Positions 15,064-25,569 of a stretch of 64,000 nt of DNA are shown piece by piece (positions within the stretch are counted from its first letter, which is position 1; each line of letters begins with the position of its first letter). The stretch lies in NCBI GenBank assembly GCA_016720115.1, contig JADJXT010000002.1, forward strand, positions 992,001-1,056,000, in the 5' to 3' direction. The notes beneath the pieces were generated by a model that saw only the letters and a program-made list of their open reading frames with translations, ran no database searches and had not been told where the DNA came from. This DNA is from Sphingomonadales bacterium (GTDB lineage Bacteria > Pseudomonadota > Alphaproteobacteria > Sphingomonadales > Sphingomonadaceae). Made by a program: the position numbers and the translations under genes.

Positions 15064-16429
15064 CCTGTTTTTCGTCGGCTATCTCGGCCTGCTGATGCTG
15101 ATGGCGTTCAAGCGGCCGTTCCTGTTCACGCTGATTTACGCCTATATAGACATTATCGCGCCGCAGCGGCAGAGCTATTTCCTGCTCAATTCGATTCCGC
15201 TCTCGCTGATCCTGTTCGCGCTGGCGTTCCTCGGTTTTCTGGTCAGCGATGACAAGCGCGACGTTCGGGTTTCCCCCCGATGGGCGCTGCTGCTCATCCT
15301 GCTGGCCTATTGCGGCTATTCCACCACGGTGGCTTTCGAGCCGCTGGCGGCGCAGGAAAAATGGAGCTGGGTGTGGAAGGCGCTGGTGTTTGCGGCTTTC
15401 CTGCCGCTGCTTCTCAAAACAAGGCTGCGCATCGAAGCATTGGCACTGACACTGGTCTTGTGCGCATCGGCGCTGATCGTCACCGGCGGGATCAAGACCG
15501 CGCTGGGCGGCGGCGGCTATGGCTCGCTCGTGCTGCTCATCAACGACAATTCGGGGCTGTACGAAGGCAGCATCATCAGTTGTGTGGCGATAGCCATCAT
15601 CCCGCTGATCGTCTGGCTGGCGCAGCACGGGACGATCTTCAAACCCGACTGGAAGGTGAAAACCTACGCTGCTGCTTTGACCTTCGCGGCACTGCTCATC
15701 CCCGTCGGCACACAGGCGCGGACCGGGCTTGTCTGCATCGCGGTGCTGGCTTTGCTGTTCATCCGCCAGACCAAAAGGCGTTTCCTGTACCTGACCGGCG
15801 CCGCGCTGGTCGGCCTCGCCGCCATCCCCTTCCTGCCATCCGCCTTTTCGCAGCGTATGGAAACGATCCAGGATTACAAGGCAGACGAATCCGCCGCCAC
15901 CCGCGTTGCGGTGTGGAAATGGACGTGGGAGTTCGTGCAGGAACATCCCTTTGGCGGCGGTTTTGACGCCTATCGCATCAACAAGATCCGCTATGACCTG
16001 CCCGTTGTCGATGAAAACGGGTTCGATACCGGCGCCATCGACCGCAAGGAGATTGTCGATCAGGGCCGCGCCTATCATAGCAGCTATTTCGAAATGCTCG
16101 GCGAGCAGGGCTTTCCGGGGCTGATCATCTGGCTGCTGATCCATGTCGGCGGGGTGTGGCGAATGGAAATGGTTGCCCGCATGTACAAGCGGCGCAACCG
16201 GCCCGACGAAAGCTGGGTCGCCCCGCTTGCCACCGCGCTGCAAAATGCGCAGATCATCTATCTGGTCGGCTCGCTGTTCGTCGGCATCGCCTTTCAGCCC
16301 TTCGTTTATATGCTGGTTGCGATGCAGCTGGGTCTCGATACCTATCTGGCGCGCAGGCGATCCGAAGCCGCATGGACGCCGATCCGCAAGCGACGCATGA
16401 ATGCAAAAGAGATAAGTCCGGCCTCCTGA
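15056..16429 (+). CDS. Putative O-glycosylation ligase, exosortase A system-associated
   Basis: 457 aa, polytopic. It starts MRDLFFVGYLGLLMLMAFKR and has about ten hydrophobic segments. A large periplasmic loop near residues 295-355 contains WKWTWEFVQEHPFGGGFDAYR and YHSSYFEMLGEQGFPGLIIWL, the Wzy/O-antigen-ligase-like region with the conserved HSSYFE. The family (TIGR03097 as I recall it) is associated with exosortase A loci and is thought to transfer glycans. No exosortase or PEP-CTERM protein is visible in this window. The start lies within the 59-aa gene. Confidence 0.87.
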   Translation: MRDLFFVGYLGLLMLMAFKRPFLFTLIYAYIDIIAPQRQSYFLLNSIPLSLILFALAFLGFLVSDDKRDVRVSPRWALLLILLAYCGYSTTVAFEPLAAQEKWSWVWKALVFAAFLPLLLKTRLRIEALALTLVLCASALIVTGGIKTALGGGGYGSLVLLINDNSGLYEGSIISCVAIAIIPLIVWLAQHGTIFKPDWKVKTYAAALTFAALLIPVGTQARTGLVCIAVLALLFIRQTKRRFLYLTGAALVGLAAIPFLPSAFSQRMETIQDYKADESAATRVAVWKWTWEFVQEHPFGGGFDAYRINKIRYDLPVVDENGFDTGAIDRKEIVDQGRAYHSSYFEMLGEQGFPGLIIWLLIHVGGVWRMEMVARMYKRRNRPDESWVAPLATALQNAQIIYLVGSLFVGIAFQPFVYMLVAMQLGLDTYLARRRSEAAWTPIRKRRMNAKEISPAS

Positions 16430-16472
16430 CTGGCCCTTGCCGATGGCAGGGCGGCTGGCTAGGGTTGCCGCC

Positions 16473-17648
16473 ATGACTGCTCCCCTACCGAAAATCCCTG
16501 ACGATCCCATTGCCGCCATCGGTGCGCGGCTTGCCTATTATTCCGATATCGTGACCGATTGGGTGCGCGAGAATATCGCCGAACTTTCGGTTGCCGTCAT
16601 CGTCGCCGTGATCGTTTATCTGTTCCTCAGCTGGCTCAAGGGCCGCGCAGCCCGGCTTGCGCGCGAAAGCGAGGATCACCGCTCGGCGATGACTTCCATC
16701 ATCGCGCGCACCTTGGCGCGAACCGGCAAATTCTTCCGCATCATGGTCGCGGTCGAACTGGTCAACGGCTATGCCAACGCCCCTGCGCCGCTGGCGCGGA
16801 CCATCGATGTGCTGTTCACCATCGCAGTCGTCCTGCAAGTTGCAATCTGGCTGCGCGAAATCATCATCGGGCTGATCGAGCGGCGCGCGAGCGAAAGCGG
16901 CAGCGAGCACGAGACGCTGCAAAGCGCGATGGTTCTGATCCGCCTGCTCGTCAGCTTTGCCTTGTTCGCGATCGCCGCCATCGTCATTCTCGACAATCTC
17001 GGGGTCAACGTTACCGGCCTGGTTGCAGGCCTGGGCGTCGGCGGCATCGCCATCGGCCTCGCGGCGCAAGGGATTTTTTCCGACCTGTTCGCAGCGATCT
17101 CGATCATCTTCGACCGCCCGTTCAAGCGGGGGGACACGATCACCTACGACACCACCACCGCCCGGGTCGAGCGCATCGGCATGAAGAGCACGCGGTTGCG
17201 CGCGCTGACCGGCGAAGAGAAAATCATCTCCAATGCCAAGCTGCTCGAAAAGGAAATTACCAACAACACCAAGTCGGTCTATCGCCGTGTCACTTTTCTG
17301 ATCGGCCTGGTCTATCATACGCCAACCGCCGTTGCGGCCCGCGTGCCAGACCTGTTGCGTGAAATTGTCGAGGCCGAAGGCGCGGATTTCATTCGCGGCG
17401 GTTTCCATAGCTTCGCGCCCAGTTCGCTCGATTTCCAGCTGGTCTTCGATGTGCAGAGTGAGGAAATGGATGAGATGTTCCACGCCCGCCACACGATCGG
17501 CCTTGGCATTGCAAAGCGCTTTGCGGACGAAGGAATCGAGTTCGCCTACCCGACGCAGACAACCTATACCGCAGCCCCCGACGGCACGCTGGTCATGCCT
17601 TATGCCGACCCCAAAAAATCAACCTCGGCGCCGCGCAAAAAGGGCTGA
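16473..17648 (+). CDS. MscS-type mechanosensitive ion channel
   Basis: 391 aa. Four hydrophobic segments (about 42-60, 100-120, 135-158 and 168-190) precede the MscS beta domain. The pore helix region is NLGVNVTGLVAGLGVGGIAIGLAAQGIFSDLFAAISIIFDRPFKRGD, with the Gly/Ala packing and the FDRPFKRGD entry to the beta domain. NAKLLEKEITNNTK is also typical. It releases solutes when membrane tension rises on osmotic downshock. An in-frame TTG at 16437 would add 12 residues; ATG 16473 is preferred. No functional link to the glycosylation genes is evident. Confidence 0.9.
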   Translation: MTAPLPKIPDDPIAAIGARLAYYSDIVTDWVRENIAELSVAVIVAVIVYLFLSWLKGRAARLARESEDHRSAMTSIIARTLARTGKFFRIMVAVELVNGYANAPAPLARTIDVLFTIAVVLQVAIWLREIIIGLIERRASESGSEHETLQSAMVLIRLLVSFALFAIAAIVILDNLGVNVTGLVAGLGVGGIAIGLAAQGIFSDLFAAISIIFDRPFKRGDTITYDTTTARVERIGMKSTRLRALTGEEKIISNAKLLEKEITNNTKSVYRRVTFLIGLVYHTPTAVAARVPDLLREIVEAEGADFIRGGFHSFAPSSLDFQLVFDVQSEEMDEMFHARHTIGLGIAKRFADEGIEFAYPTQTTYTAAPDGTLVMPYADPKKSTSAPRKKG

Positions 17649-17783
17649 TTCGGTGCCGTTCGCAAACGCAGCCATGATATGACGTAGGGTCAGCGCCGCC
17701 AAATGGCCCGGCTCTTGTCAACCGCCCAAGAAAGGCGCAAAACCGCGCGCGATTGGATAACCAAGCACTAAAAGGAGCAGGAT

Positions 17784-18242
17784 ATGAGCGGAGTAACACC
17801 TGCCGAACTCGCAGGCCGGGTCGGCGAAGTCATCGGCAGTTCGGAATGGATGCTGGTCGACCAGGATATGGTCAATAAATTCGCGGATGCGACCGGCGAT
17901 CACCAGTTCATCCATGTGAATGAGGAAATGGCCAAGATGACGCCGTTCGGCGGAACCATCGCGCATGGCTTCCTCTCGCTCTCGCTGCTGCCGGTGCTGA
18001 TGGCGAAATCGACCTGCCCCAAGGTCGAAGGCGTCAAGATGGGCGTCAACTATGGCGGCAACAAGACCCGCTTCCTTTCACCCGTGCGCGTCGGCAAGCG
18101 CGTCCGCGCGCATTTCAAGCTGCTTGAGCTTGATGAAAAGCGCCCCGGCCAGTGGCAACAGACGGTCGAATATACACTTGAGATCGAAGGCCAGGAAAAG
18201 CCCGCCTGCATCGCCGAGTGGATCACCCAGTTTTTCGTTTGA
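17784..18242 (+). CDS. MaoC-like enoyl-CoA hydratase
   Basis: 152 aa, hot-dog fold. The catalytic signature FADATGDHQFIHVNEEMAKMTPFGGTIAHGFLSLSLL contains the Asp-His pair (D...H) of (R)-specific enoyl-CoA hydratases. These hydrate enoyl-CoA to (R)-3-hydroxyacyl-CoA and can feed polyhydroxyalkanoate synthesis. GVNYGGNKTRFLSPV matches the usual substrate-tunnel region. A strong AAAGGAG lies before ATG 17784. The neighbours are a thiolase downstream and a PHA depolymerase further on, consistent with fatty acid or PHA turnover. A REPIN-like repeat separates it from the thiolase. Confidence 0.9.
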   Translation: MSGVTPAELAGRVGEVIGSSEWMLVDQDMVNKFADATGDHQFIHVNEEMAKMTPFGGTIAHGFLSLSLLPVLMAKSTCPKVEGVKMGVNYGGNKTRFLSPVRVGKRVRAHFKLLELDEKRPGQWQQTVEYTLEIEGQEKPACIAEWITQFFV

Positions 18243-18254
18243 ACATTTTGCTCT

Positions 18255-18342
18255 CCCCTCCCGCTTGCGGGAGGGGTCGGGGGTGGGCATTTCGCAGCCC
18301 CCGGCACTCCCCACCCCCAGCCCCTCCCGCAAGCGGGAGGGG
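18255..18342. repeat. REPIN-like inverted palindrome doublet
   Basis: Two 22-bp palindromes (CCCCTCCCGC-N2-GCGGGAGGGG) lie at 18255-18276 and 18321-18342. Between them are complementary arms, GGGGTCGGGGGTGGG facing CCCACCCCCAGCCCC, around a loop near 18289. The whole 88-bp unit can therefore fold into one long hairpin or two short ones. It sits in the MaoC-thiolase gap and ends about 22 bp before the thiolase start. Confidence 0.8.
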
Positions 18343-18364
18343 AGAATGAATGAGGAATTCTCCC

Positions 18365-19546
18365 ATGCGTGATGCAGTCATCGTTTCCACCGCCCGCACC
18401 CCGCTGACCAAGGCGGCGCGCGGCGCGTTCAACAACACCACCGGCGCGACGCTCGGCGCCTTTTCGATCAAGGCTGCCGTCGAGCGCGCGGGCCTTGAAG
18501 GCGCCGAGATCGACGATGTCGTGATGGGCACCGCCGCGCAGCAAGGCTCGACCGGCGGCAATGTCGCGCGCCTCGCCGCGCTGCGTGCAGGCCTTCCGGT
18601 AACCGTCCCCGCGATGACGATCGACCGCCAGTGCTCGTCGGGCCTGATGACGATCGCCACGGCGGCCAAGCAGATCCTGGTCGACAATATGGACATCTGC
18701 GTCGCAGGCGGCCTTGAAAGCATCTCCAAGGTGGTCGGCAGCGGCAAGATGTTCGTCGAACCCGATCGCGAGCTGCTCGAAATGCACCCGCATATCTACA
18801 TGCCGATGATCGGCACGGCCGAAGTCGTCGCCAAACGCTACAATATCAGCCGCGAATATCAGGACGAATATTCGCTCCAGTCGCAGCAGCGCACCGCCGC
18901 CGCGCAGGCCGCAGGCAAGTTCAACGATGAAATCATTGCCTGCACCGCCACCATGGCCGTGGTCGACAAGGAAACAAAGGAAGTTTCCTATAGAGAAGTC
19001 ACCGCCGATCGCGATGATTGCAACCGCCCCGACACCACGCTCGAAGGGCTGGCCAGCCTGAAGCCGGTGATGGGCGAAGGCCACACCATCACCGCGGGCA
19101 ATGCCAGCCAGCTCTCCGACGGTTCCTCGGCCTGCGTGCTGATGGAAGCCAAGGTCGCCGAAAAGCGCGGCCTGACCCCGCTGGGCCGCTATGTCGGCAT
19201 GGCGGTTGCCGGCACCGAACCCGACGAAATGGGCATCGGCCCGGTCTTCGCTATCCCCAAGCTGCTCGAACGCTTCAACCTCAAAATGGACGATATCGGC
19301 CTGTGGGAACTGAACGAGGCCTTTGCCGTGCAGGTGCTTTACTGCCGCGACAGACTGGGCATTCCTGACGAACTGCTCAACGTCAATGGCGGCTCGATCT
19401 CGATCGGCCACCCCTTCGGCATGACAGGCGCACGCTGCACCGGCCACGCGCTCATCGAGGGCAAGCGCCGCGGCGCCAAATATGTCGTGGTGACGATGTG
19501 CATCGGCGGCGGTCAGGGCGCTGCCGGGCTGTTCGAAGTCTTCTGA
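18365..19546 (+). CDS. Acetyl-CoA acyltransferase (thiolase)
   Basis: 393 aa. The nucleophile Cys is in PAMTIDRQCSSGLMTIATAA (about residue 88), the His in GGSISIGHPFGMTGAR, and the second Cys in VVTMCIGGGQGAAGLFEVF. The NEAF motif is present (WELNEAFAVQV). It catalyses thiolytic cleavage of 3-ketoacyl-CoA or the reverse condensation. Its N-terminus MRDAVIVSTARTPLTKAARG is typical of broad-range degradative thiolases. ATG 18365 was chosen because AGGA lies about 9 bp upstream; the in-frame ATG at 18350 lies just past the repeat. The stop directly abuts the next start. Confidence 0.92.
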   Translation: MRDAVIVSTARTPLTKAARGAFNNTTGATLGAFSIKAAVERAGLEGAEIDDVVMGTAAQQGSTGGNVARLAALRAGLPVTVPAMTIDRQCSSGLMTIATAAKQILVDNMDICVAGGLESISKVVGSGKMFVEPDRELLEMHPHIYMPMIGTAEVVAKRYNISREYQDEYSLQSQQRTAAAQAAGKFNDEIIACTATMAVVDKETKEVSYREVTADRDDCNRPDTTLEGLASLKPVMGEGHTITAGNASQLSDGSSACVLMEAKVAEKRGLTPLGRYVGMAVAGTEPDEMGIGPVFAIPKLLERFNLKMDDIGLWELNEAFAVQVLYCRDRLGIPDELLNVNGGSISIGHPFGMTGARCTGHALIEGKRRGAKYVVVTMCIGGGQGAAGLFEVF

Positions 19547-20140
19547 ATGCGACTCTCGGCGCCTCGCATCCCGCCGGTCGAAATCGAAACGCTCGACGAC
19601 AACCAGCGCGAGGCGCTGGCTCCCATGACGGGGGCCGCGAAGGATGTGACCCGCTCCGGCGGGCACATCCTCAACATCTTCCGCACCCTGGTGCACGCGC
19701 CCAAGGCGCTGACCGCCTTTCTGGCATGGGGCGGCTATATCCTGTCGCGGCGCAACAGCCTTTCGGAGCGCGACCGCGAACTGGTGATCCTGCGGGTCGG
19801 CTATAATTGCCGCTCGGGCTATGAATTCACCCAGCACACCCGCATCGGGCTCGACGCAGGGCTGACCGGGGCCGAAATCGAAGCCATCAAGGCAGGGCCC
19901 GACGACGCTTTGTGGAACGAAGTGGATCGCGCCATGCTGCGCGCCACCGATGACCTTACCCGCGATTTCCATGTCAGCGATGCGAGCTGGTCTGCCCTGT
20001 CCTTCCTGAGCGACAAGCAGAAAATGGATCTGGTGATGACCGTCGGCCAATATACGCAGGTGTCGATGATGCTGAACAGCTTCGGCGTCCAGCTCGATCC
20101 CGGACAGACCCTCGACCCGGCGCTTGATGCGCGGAACTGA
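19547..20140 (+). CDS. Carboxymuconolactone decarboxylase family protein
   Basis: 197 aa, AhpD/CMD-like all-helical fold. LTAFLAWGGYILSRRNSLSERDRELVILRVGYNCRSGYEFTQHTRIGLDAG is the family signature, but the AhpD-type CxxC is replaced by NCRSGYEFTQH, which keeps only one Cys. It is therefore unlikely to be a thiol peroxidase. Related proteins are annotated near steroid and fatty acid catabolic genes without proven activity. It begins at the base after the thiolase stop, so it is in the same operon. Confidence 0.8.
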   Translation: MRLSAPRIPPVEIETLDDNQREALAPMTGAAKDVTRSGGHILNIFRTLVHAPKALTAFLAWGGYILSRRNSLSERDRELVILRVGYNCRSGYEFTQHTRIGLDAGLTGAEIEAIKAGPDDALWNEVDRAMLRATDDLTRDFHVSDASWSALSFLSDKQKMDLVMTVGQYTQVSMMLNSFGVQLDPGQTLDPALDARN

Positions 20141-20173
20141 TACCGAATTTCCAAACATGAGAGAGGAATGAAA

Positions 20174-20467
20174 ATGGCAGGAATTGGAGTAGTCGCAACA
20201 TTGACCGTGGCCGAAGGCAAGAATGCCGAATTTGAGGCCATTTTCGGCGAACTCGCCGCGCAGGTCCGCGCCAACGAGCCAGGCAACCTGTTCTACACGC
20301 TCACCCGCTCGCGCGCCAATGGCCAGGTCTATCGCGTGCTCGAAGGCTATGTCGATCAGGCCGCGCTCGATGCGCATGGCAAGTCCGATTATTTCCGCGC
20401 CGCAGGCCCGAAGCTCGGCCCCTGCCTCGCCGGTGCGCCTGATATCGAATATCTCGACGCGGTTTGA
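20174..20467 (+). CDS. Antibiotic biosynthesis monooxygenase (ABM) domain protein
   Basis: About 97 aa, a dimeric alpha/beta-barrel-like fold. VVATLTVAEGKNAEFEAIFGELAAQVRANEPGNLFYTLTRSR and VYRVLEGYVDQAALDAHGKSDYFRAAGPKL are characteristic. Members include quinol monooxygenases (YgiN) and many of unknown role. The ATG at 20174 fits the GAGAGG ribosome-binding site better than the ATG two codons earlier. It is downstream of the thiolase and CMD-like genes and likely co-transcribed with them. Confidence 0.83.
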   Translation: MAGIGVVATLTVAEGKNAEFEAIFGELAAQVRANEPGNLFYTLTRSRANGQVYRVLEGYVDQAALDAHGKSDYFRAAGPKLGPCLAGAPDIEYLDAV

Positions 20468-20479
20468 GTGCTGAAACAC

Positions 20480-20980
20480 ATGGCTGAAAGCGAACTTGGC
20501 CAGATGATCAGAGCAGGGTTCGCCGAGTATCGGCGAACCTTTGACTATGGCGGTCGATCCAACCGAACACAGTTTTGGACCTTTGCCGTTATCAATATCG
20601 GTCTGGCCCAAGCGGCGATGGCCATTCCGATGATGATCGGCTTCGCACAGGGTGACCCCCGCGTCATTTTCGACTATGCGATAGGAGGATTTCTGGCGAT
20701 GCTCTTGTTCGCCGTCCCCTATTTTTCGGCCATCACCCGCAGGTTGCACGATAGCGGACGGTCGGGATGGTGGGTCATTCCGCAAGCCGTTTTGTTGGGG
20801 ACAGGCACATTAGGCTTTTTGAAAATTTTCGGGGCAGCAGCCGTCGACGATAGCCTGTTCGCGCTTATGTTCCTCAACAATATTGTTTATCTCGGCTGGG
20901 TAGCCCTGTTGATCTTTTTTGCCGTGTTGCCGGGTGACAAGAACAGCAACAGCTTCGGCGATCCGGTTGCATCCCCTTAA
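20480..20980 (+). CDS. DUF805 membrane protein
   Basis: About 166 aa. The N-terminal FAEYRRTFDYGGRSNRTQFWTFAVIN is the DUF805 signature, followed by four hydrophobic segments. The family motif AITRRLHDSGRSGWW lies in the middle and GDKNSNSFGD at the C-terminus. Inner-membrane proteins of this family have no assigned function. A GTG at 20468 is an alternative start. It ends by overlapping the convergent epimerase gene by four bases. Confidence 0.87.
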   Translation: MAESELGQMIRAGFAEYRRTFDYGGRSNRTQFWTFAVINIGLAQAAMAIPMMIGFAQGDPRVIFDYAIGGFLAMLLFAVPYFSAITRRLHDSGRSGWWVIPQAVLLGTGTLGFLKIFGAAAVDDSLFALMFLNNIVYLGWVALLIFFAVLPGDKNSNSFGDPVASP

Positions 20981-21960
20981 GCGGAACCGATCATTCCCTG
21001 ATCAAACCGGAAGCCATCCTCCCGATCCCCGGCCAACAATATCGGGCCATCGAGATCGACCCACTGCGCCCCTTGCGCCACCAAAAAGGCAGGCGCGATG
21101 CCGAGGCTGGTTGACAGCATGCAACCAACCATCAGCTTCAATCCGCGCGCCTGCGCATCGCCGGCCATTGCCAAGGCTTCGGTCAACCCGCCAGCCTTGT
21201 CGAGTTTGATGTTGATGCCGTCATAATAACGGGCGCACAGGTCCAAATCCGCAAGCGATTGGCAGCTTTCGTCTGCCAGAAACGGCACCGGCGATTTGAC
21301 GCCGTCGAGCAAAAATTCCTGCCCGACAGGGACAGGCTGCTCGATCATCTCCACCCCCAGCGCCGCCAGCGCGGTCGCCTCTGCAGCGATATCAAGCGCG
21401 CCCCAGCTTTCATTGGCATCGACGATCAGGCGGACGTGCGGAGCCCCTTTGCGCACCGCGGCCACCCTTTCGCGATCACCTTCGCCGGTCAGTTTGAGTT
21501 TGAGCAGGCCGAAACCGCGCGCTGCGGCTTTCGCGGCATCCACCTCCATCCTGTCAGCTTCGCCCAGCGAAATGGTGAAGGCGGTTTGCAACGGCCCCGG
21601 CGCAGCGGGCTGCCCCGCCAATTGCCAAAGCGGCTTGCCCGACGATCGGGCCTCCAAATCCCACAAGGCACAGTCGAGCGCGTTGCGGGCTGCCCCGGGC
21701 GGCAGCAATGACTGGATCGCAAGGCGCGCGCGCTGCACGTCCATTGGCTCAAGCCTGTCGATCAGCCCTTCGATCTGCGCGAGGCAGCTTTCGGCGCTTT
21801 CGCCATGATAATAGATCGCCGTGCCCTCGCCCAGCCCGACATGCGTTCCATCGCTGGCGGCGGCCACAAGCACGTCGACATGGGTCTTGGCTCCACGCGC
21901 GATGACAAACTGCCCGGCCACCGGCCAGCGTTCGATTGCGGCGCTAATACGAAGGCTCAA
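20977..21960 (-). CDS. Dipeptide epimerase, enolase superfamily
   Basis: About 327 aa. The active site is complete for the L-Ala-D/L-Glu epimerase branch: Lys-x-Lys in FGLLKLKLTGE, metal ligands in IVDANESWG, MIEQPV and FLADESCQSL, and the second acid/base Lys in INIKLDKAGGL. Such enzymes epimerise dipeptides, often from murein recycling. The frame is open to 22095, but that would overlap the PHA depolymerase gene by 80 bp with non-family sequence. TTG 21960, just after GGGGGAAAG, starts MSLRISAAIERW and fits homologues. Confidence 0.87.
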   Translation of the reverse strand: MSLRISAAIERWPVAGQFVIARGAKTHVDVLVAAASDGTHVGLGEGTAIYYHGESAESCLAQIEGLIDRLEPMDVQRARLAIQSLLPPGAARNALDCALWDLEARSSGKPLWQLAGQPAAPGPLQTAFTISLGEADRMEVDAAKAAARGFGLLKLKLTGEGDRERVAAVRKGAPHVRLIVDANESWGALDIAAEATALAALGVEMIEQPVPVGQEFLLDGVKSPVPFLADESCQSLADLDLCARYYDGINIKLDKAGGLTEALAMAGDAQARGLKLMVGCMLSTSLGIAPAFLVAQGAQWVDLDGPILLAGDREDGFRFDQGMIGSA

Positions 21961-22015
21961 TCGCTTTCCCCCGTTGGAGCTTTGCTCCGGGTTTGGGCAA
22001 TGTAGCCCGGATTGT

Positions 22016-23254
22016 CTAGCCGTTGTGCTGGAGAATCCAGTCTTCAACGACCGGCGCAATCTTGTCGCGCCATTTGCTGCCGTTGAAGATGCCATAATGG
22101 CCGACTTCGGGGGCCATATGATATTGCTTCATGGCTTCGGGCAGGCCGGTTGCAATCGTCAGCGCCGCCTTGGTCTGGCCAAGGCCGCTGATATCATCGC
22201 GCTCACCCTCGATCGCCAGCAGCGCGATATCGTCGATTGCACCCGGATCGACCAGCTTGCCACGATAATTGAACTCGCCCTTGGGCAGCAGATGCCGCTG
22301 GAATACGGTATCGACCGTCTGCAGGTAGAATTCAGCCGTCATGTCGCACACCGCGCGATATTCGTCGTAAAATTCCTTGTGCCGGTCGGCGCTTTCGCCA
22401 TCACCTTCGACAAGGTGCGAGAACATCGACCAGTGGCTGATCATGTGGTTGCCAAGGTTCATCGACATGAAGCCGGTGAGTTGCAGCCAGCCCGGATAGA
22501 CCCGGCGGCCTGCGCCCTTGTAATATGGCGGCACGGTGGCGATCACATTGTGGACGAACCAGTCGTGCGGGCGGCGGGTCGCATGATCGTTGACTGCAGT
22601 CGGTGCCTCGCGCGTGTCGATCGGGCCGCCCATCATGGTCAACGTGCGCGGGCGCAGCGGATGCTTGTTCGCGCTCATGATCGCGGCAGCGGCATAAGCG
22701 GGAACCGAAGGCTGGCAAACCGCGAGCATATGCGCGCCGCGTCCGCCCGCATCGGGGCCGATGAATTCGAGCCATTCGATCAGATAATCGATATAGCTTT
22801 CAAGGTCGAAACCGCCGCCGGTCAGCGGCACGTCGCGCGCATCTTTCCAGTCGGTGATGTAAACATCATGCGTCGGCAGCATCCGTTCGACGGTGCCGCG
22901 CAGCAGCGTTGCGAAATGGCCAGACATCGGCGCGCAGATCAGCAGCCTGGGCTTCGCCTCGCTGCCTTCATAGGTGAAGTGCTTCAGCTGGCCGAAGGGC
23001 TTGCGCGCGACATTATGCTCGTCAACCGGCAGATGCTTGCCATCGATTTCGATAACATTGAGGCCGAATGCAGGTTTACCGCGCGGCATCACCGAATGGG
23101 CGAACACATCCAGCGCCGACGCCGTGACCGAGGTCAGATTGCCATAGTTGAGCGGCGAGTTGGTGAAATTATTGAGGAAATCAGCCTGTTTCTGCGCAAG
23201 CCAGCCCGCGCTCGCCATAAGTCCGCGCTGAATATCATAACCGGTGTAGAGCAT
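22016..23254 (-). CDS. Intracellular polyhydroxyalkanoate depolymerase
   Basis: 412 aa. The N-terminus MLYTGYDIQRGLMASAGWLA and the C-terminal PHB_depo_C-type region (VDPGAIDDIALLAIEGERDDI, YHMAPEVGHYGIFNGSKWRDKI) mark the PhaZ family. The nucleophile elbow is LAVCQPSVPA with Cys in place of Ser, as in intracellular PhaZ enzymes. The Asp and His of the triad are in EGERDD and VGHYG. It degrades storage polyester granules to 3-hydroxyacids. The open frame extends upstream to 23359, but ATG 23254 matches the family start. The MaoC hydratase and thiolase 3 kb away could belong to the same carbon-storage metabolism. Confidence 0.92.
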   Translation of the reverse strand: MLYTGYDIQRGLMASAGWLAQKQADFLNNFTNSPLNYGNLTSVTASALDVFAHSVMPRGKPAFGLNVIEIDGKHLPVDEHNVARKPFGQLKHFTYEGSEAKPRLLICAPMSGHFATLLRGTVERMLPTHDVYITDWKDARDVPLTGGGFDLESYIDYLIEWLEFIGPDAGGRGAHMLAVCQPSVPAYAAAAIMSANKHPLRPRTLTMMGGPIDTREAPTAVNDHATRRPHDWFVHNVIATVPPYYKGAGRRVYPGWLQLTGFMSMNLGNHMISHWSMFSHLVEGDGESADRHKEFYDEYRAVCDMTAEFYLQTVDTVFQRHLLPKGEFNYRGKLVDPGAIDDIALLAIEGERDDISGLGQTKAALTIATGLPEAMKQYHMAPEVGHYGIFNGSKWRDKIAPVVEDWILQHNG

Positions 23255-23405
23255 ATATGCGTGTCCCGTATGTCTTTGGCCGACCGACGCCAGCCCCCTG
23301 TTGTTGCCACAACATAAGCATTTATTGTGCATTGCACCATAGAAAATCGAAGCTGGCAAATTCTCTGCGATTGTGAGGCTGCGACACGGCTGCTAGGCAA
23401 ACGCC

Positions 23406-25205
<1,800 letters not shown>

Positions 25206-25569
25206 ATGATGGCCTGAGGCCGGGGGGTGACCCTCCTCATGGGCAAACCATGCCGCTAGGCCGCAATTTCATGAGCTCGCACAAAGCCACGAAGCCACAA
25301 AGAGCCGATTCCTGCGGCGCAGCCGCCATCCTGACCCTCTGCGACCTCAGCGCCTCTGCGTGCAATCATTCTCACGCAGAGAACGCAGAGGGTTTGATAT
25401 TGCACTCCGTGCATGGGACAGATTCTTTGTGGCTTCGTGGCTTTGTGCGAATCCAAAAATCTGCCCTGCCAGTCCCCAGGTCCGCAAGGGCCAGACCCCG
25501 CCTCCCTGGCAGCAGGACAAAAAAAGGGCGGCACGATGGCCGCCCTTGCATGTCGATTGCGATATTCGG
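25206..25569. other. Intergenic region dominated by a long inverted-repeat element
   Basis: This 364-bp stretch between the convergent ABC exporter and second exbD genes holds no credible gene. Most of it is the 174-bp hairpin-forming element described separately (25277-25450). The rest is unremarkable; a C/G-rich stretch near 25485-25530 could serve as the terminator region of the exbD operon. Confidence 0.6.
25277..25450. repeat. Long hairpin-forming interspersed element
   Basis: Arms of about 27 bp in inverted orientation lie at 25277-25303 and 25424-25450. Their 23-bp core, CACAAAGCCACGAAGCCACA plus AAG, is identical. Inside is a second pair built from CCTCTGCG / CGCAGAGG units (about 25336-25391). 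The inner motif CACGCAGAG...CGCAGAGG recurs in the arms of the cassette at 35775-37167, which indicates a shared repeat family. No coding capacity. Confidence 0.75.

Noticed and set aside
14945..16519. A 524-codon minus-strand open frame opposite the O-glycosylation ligase
   Set aside because: It is an antisense artefact of codon bias with a Gln/Arg/Asp/His-rich, unstructured translation. The ligase on the plus strand has clear family motifs.
18050..20785. A 911-codon open frame on the minus strand opposite the thiolase cluster
   Set aside because: It is the antisense mirror of four well-supported plus-strand genes with G+C-rich third positions. Its translation is His/Arg/Ala/Gly-rich with no family features, and it runs through the REPIN-like repeat.
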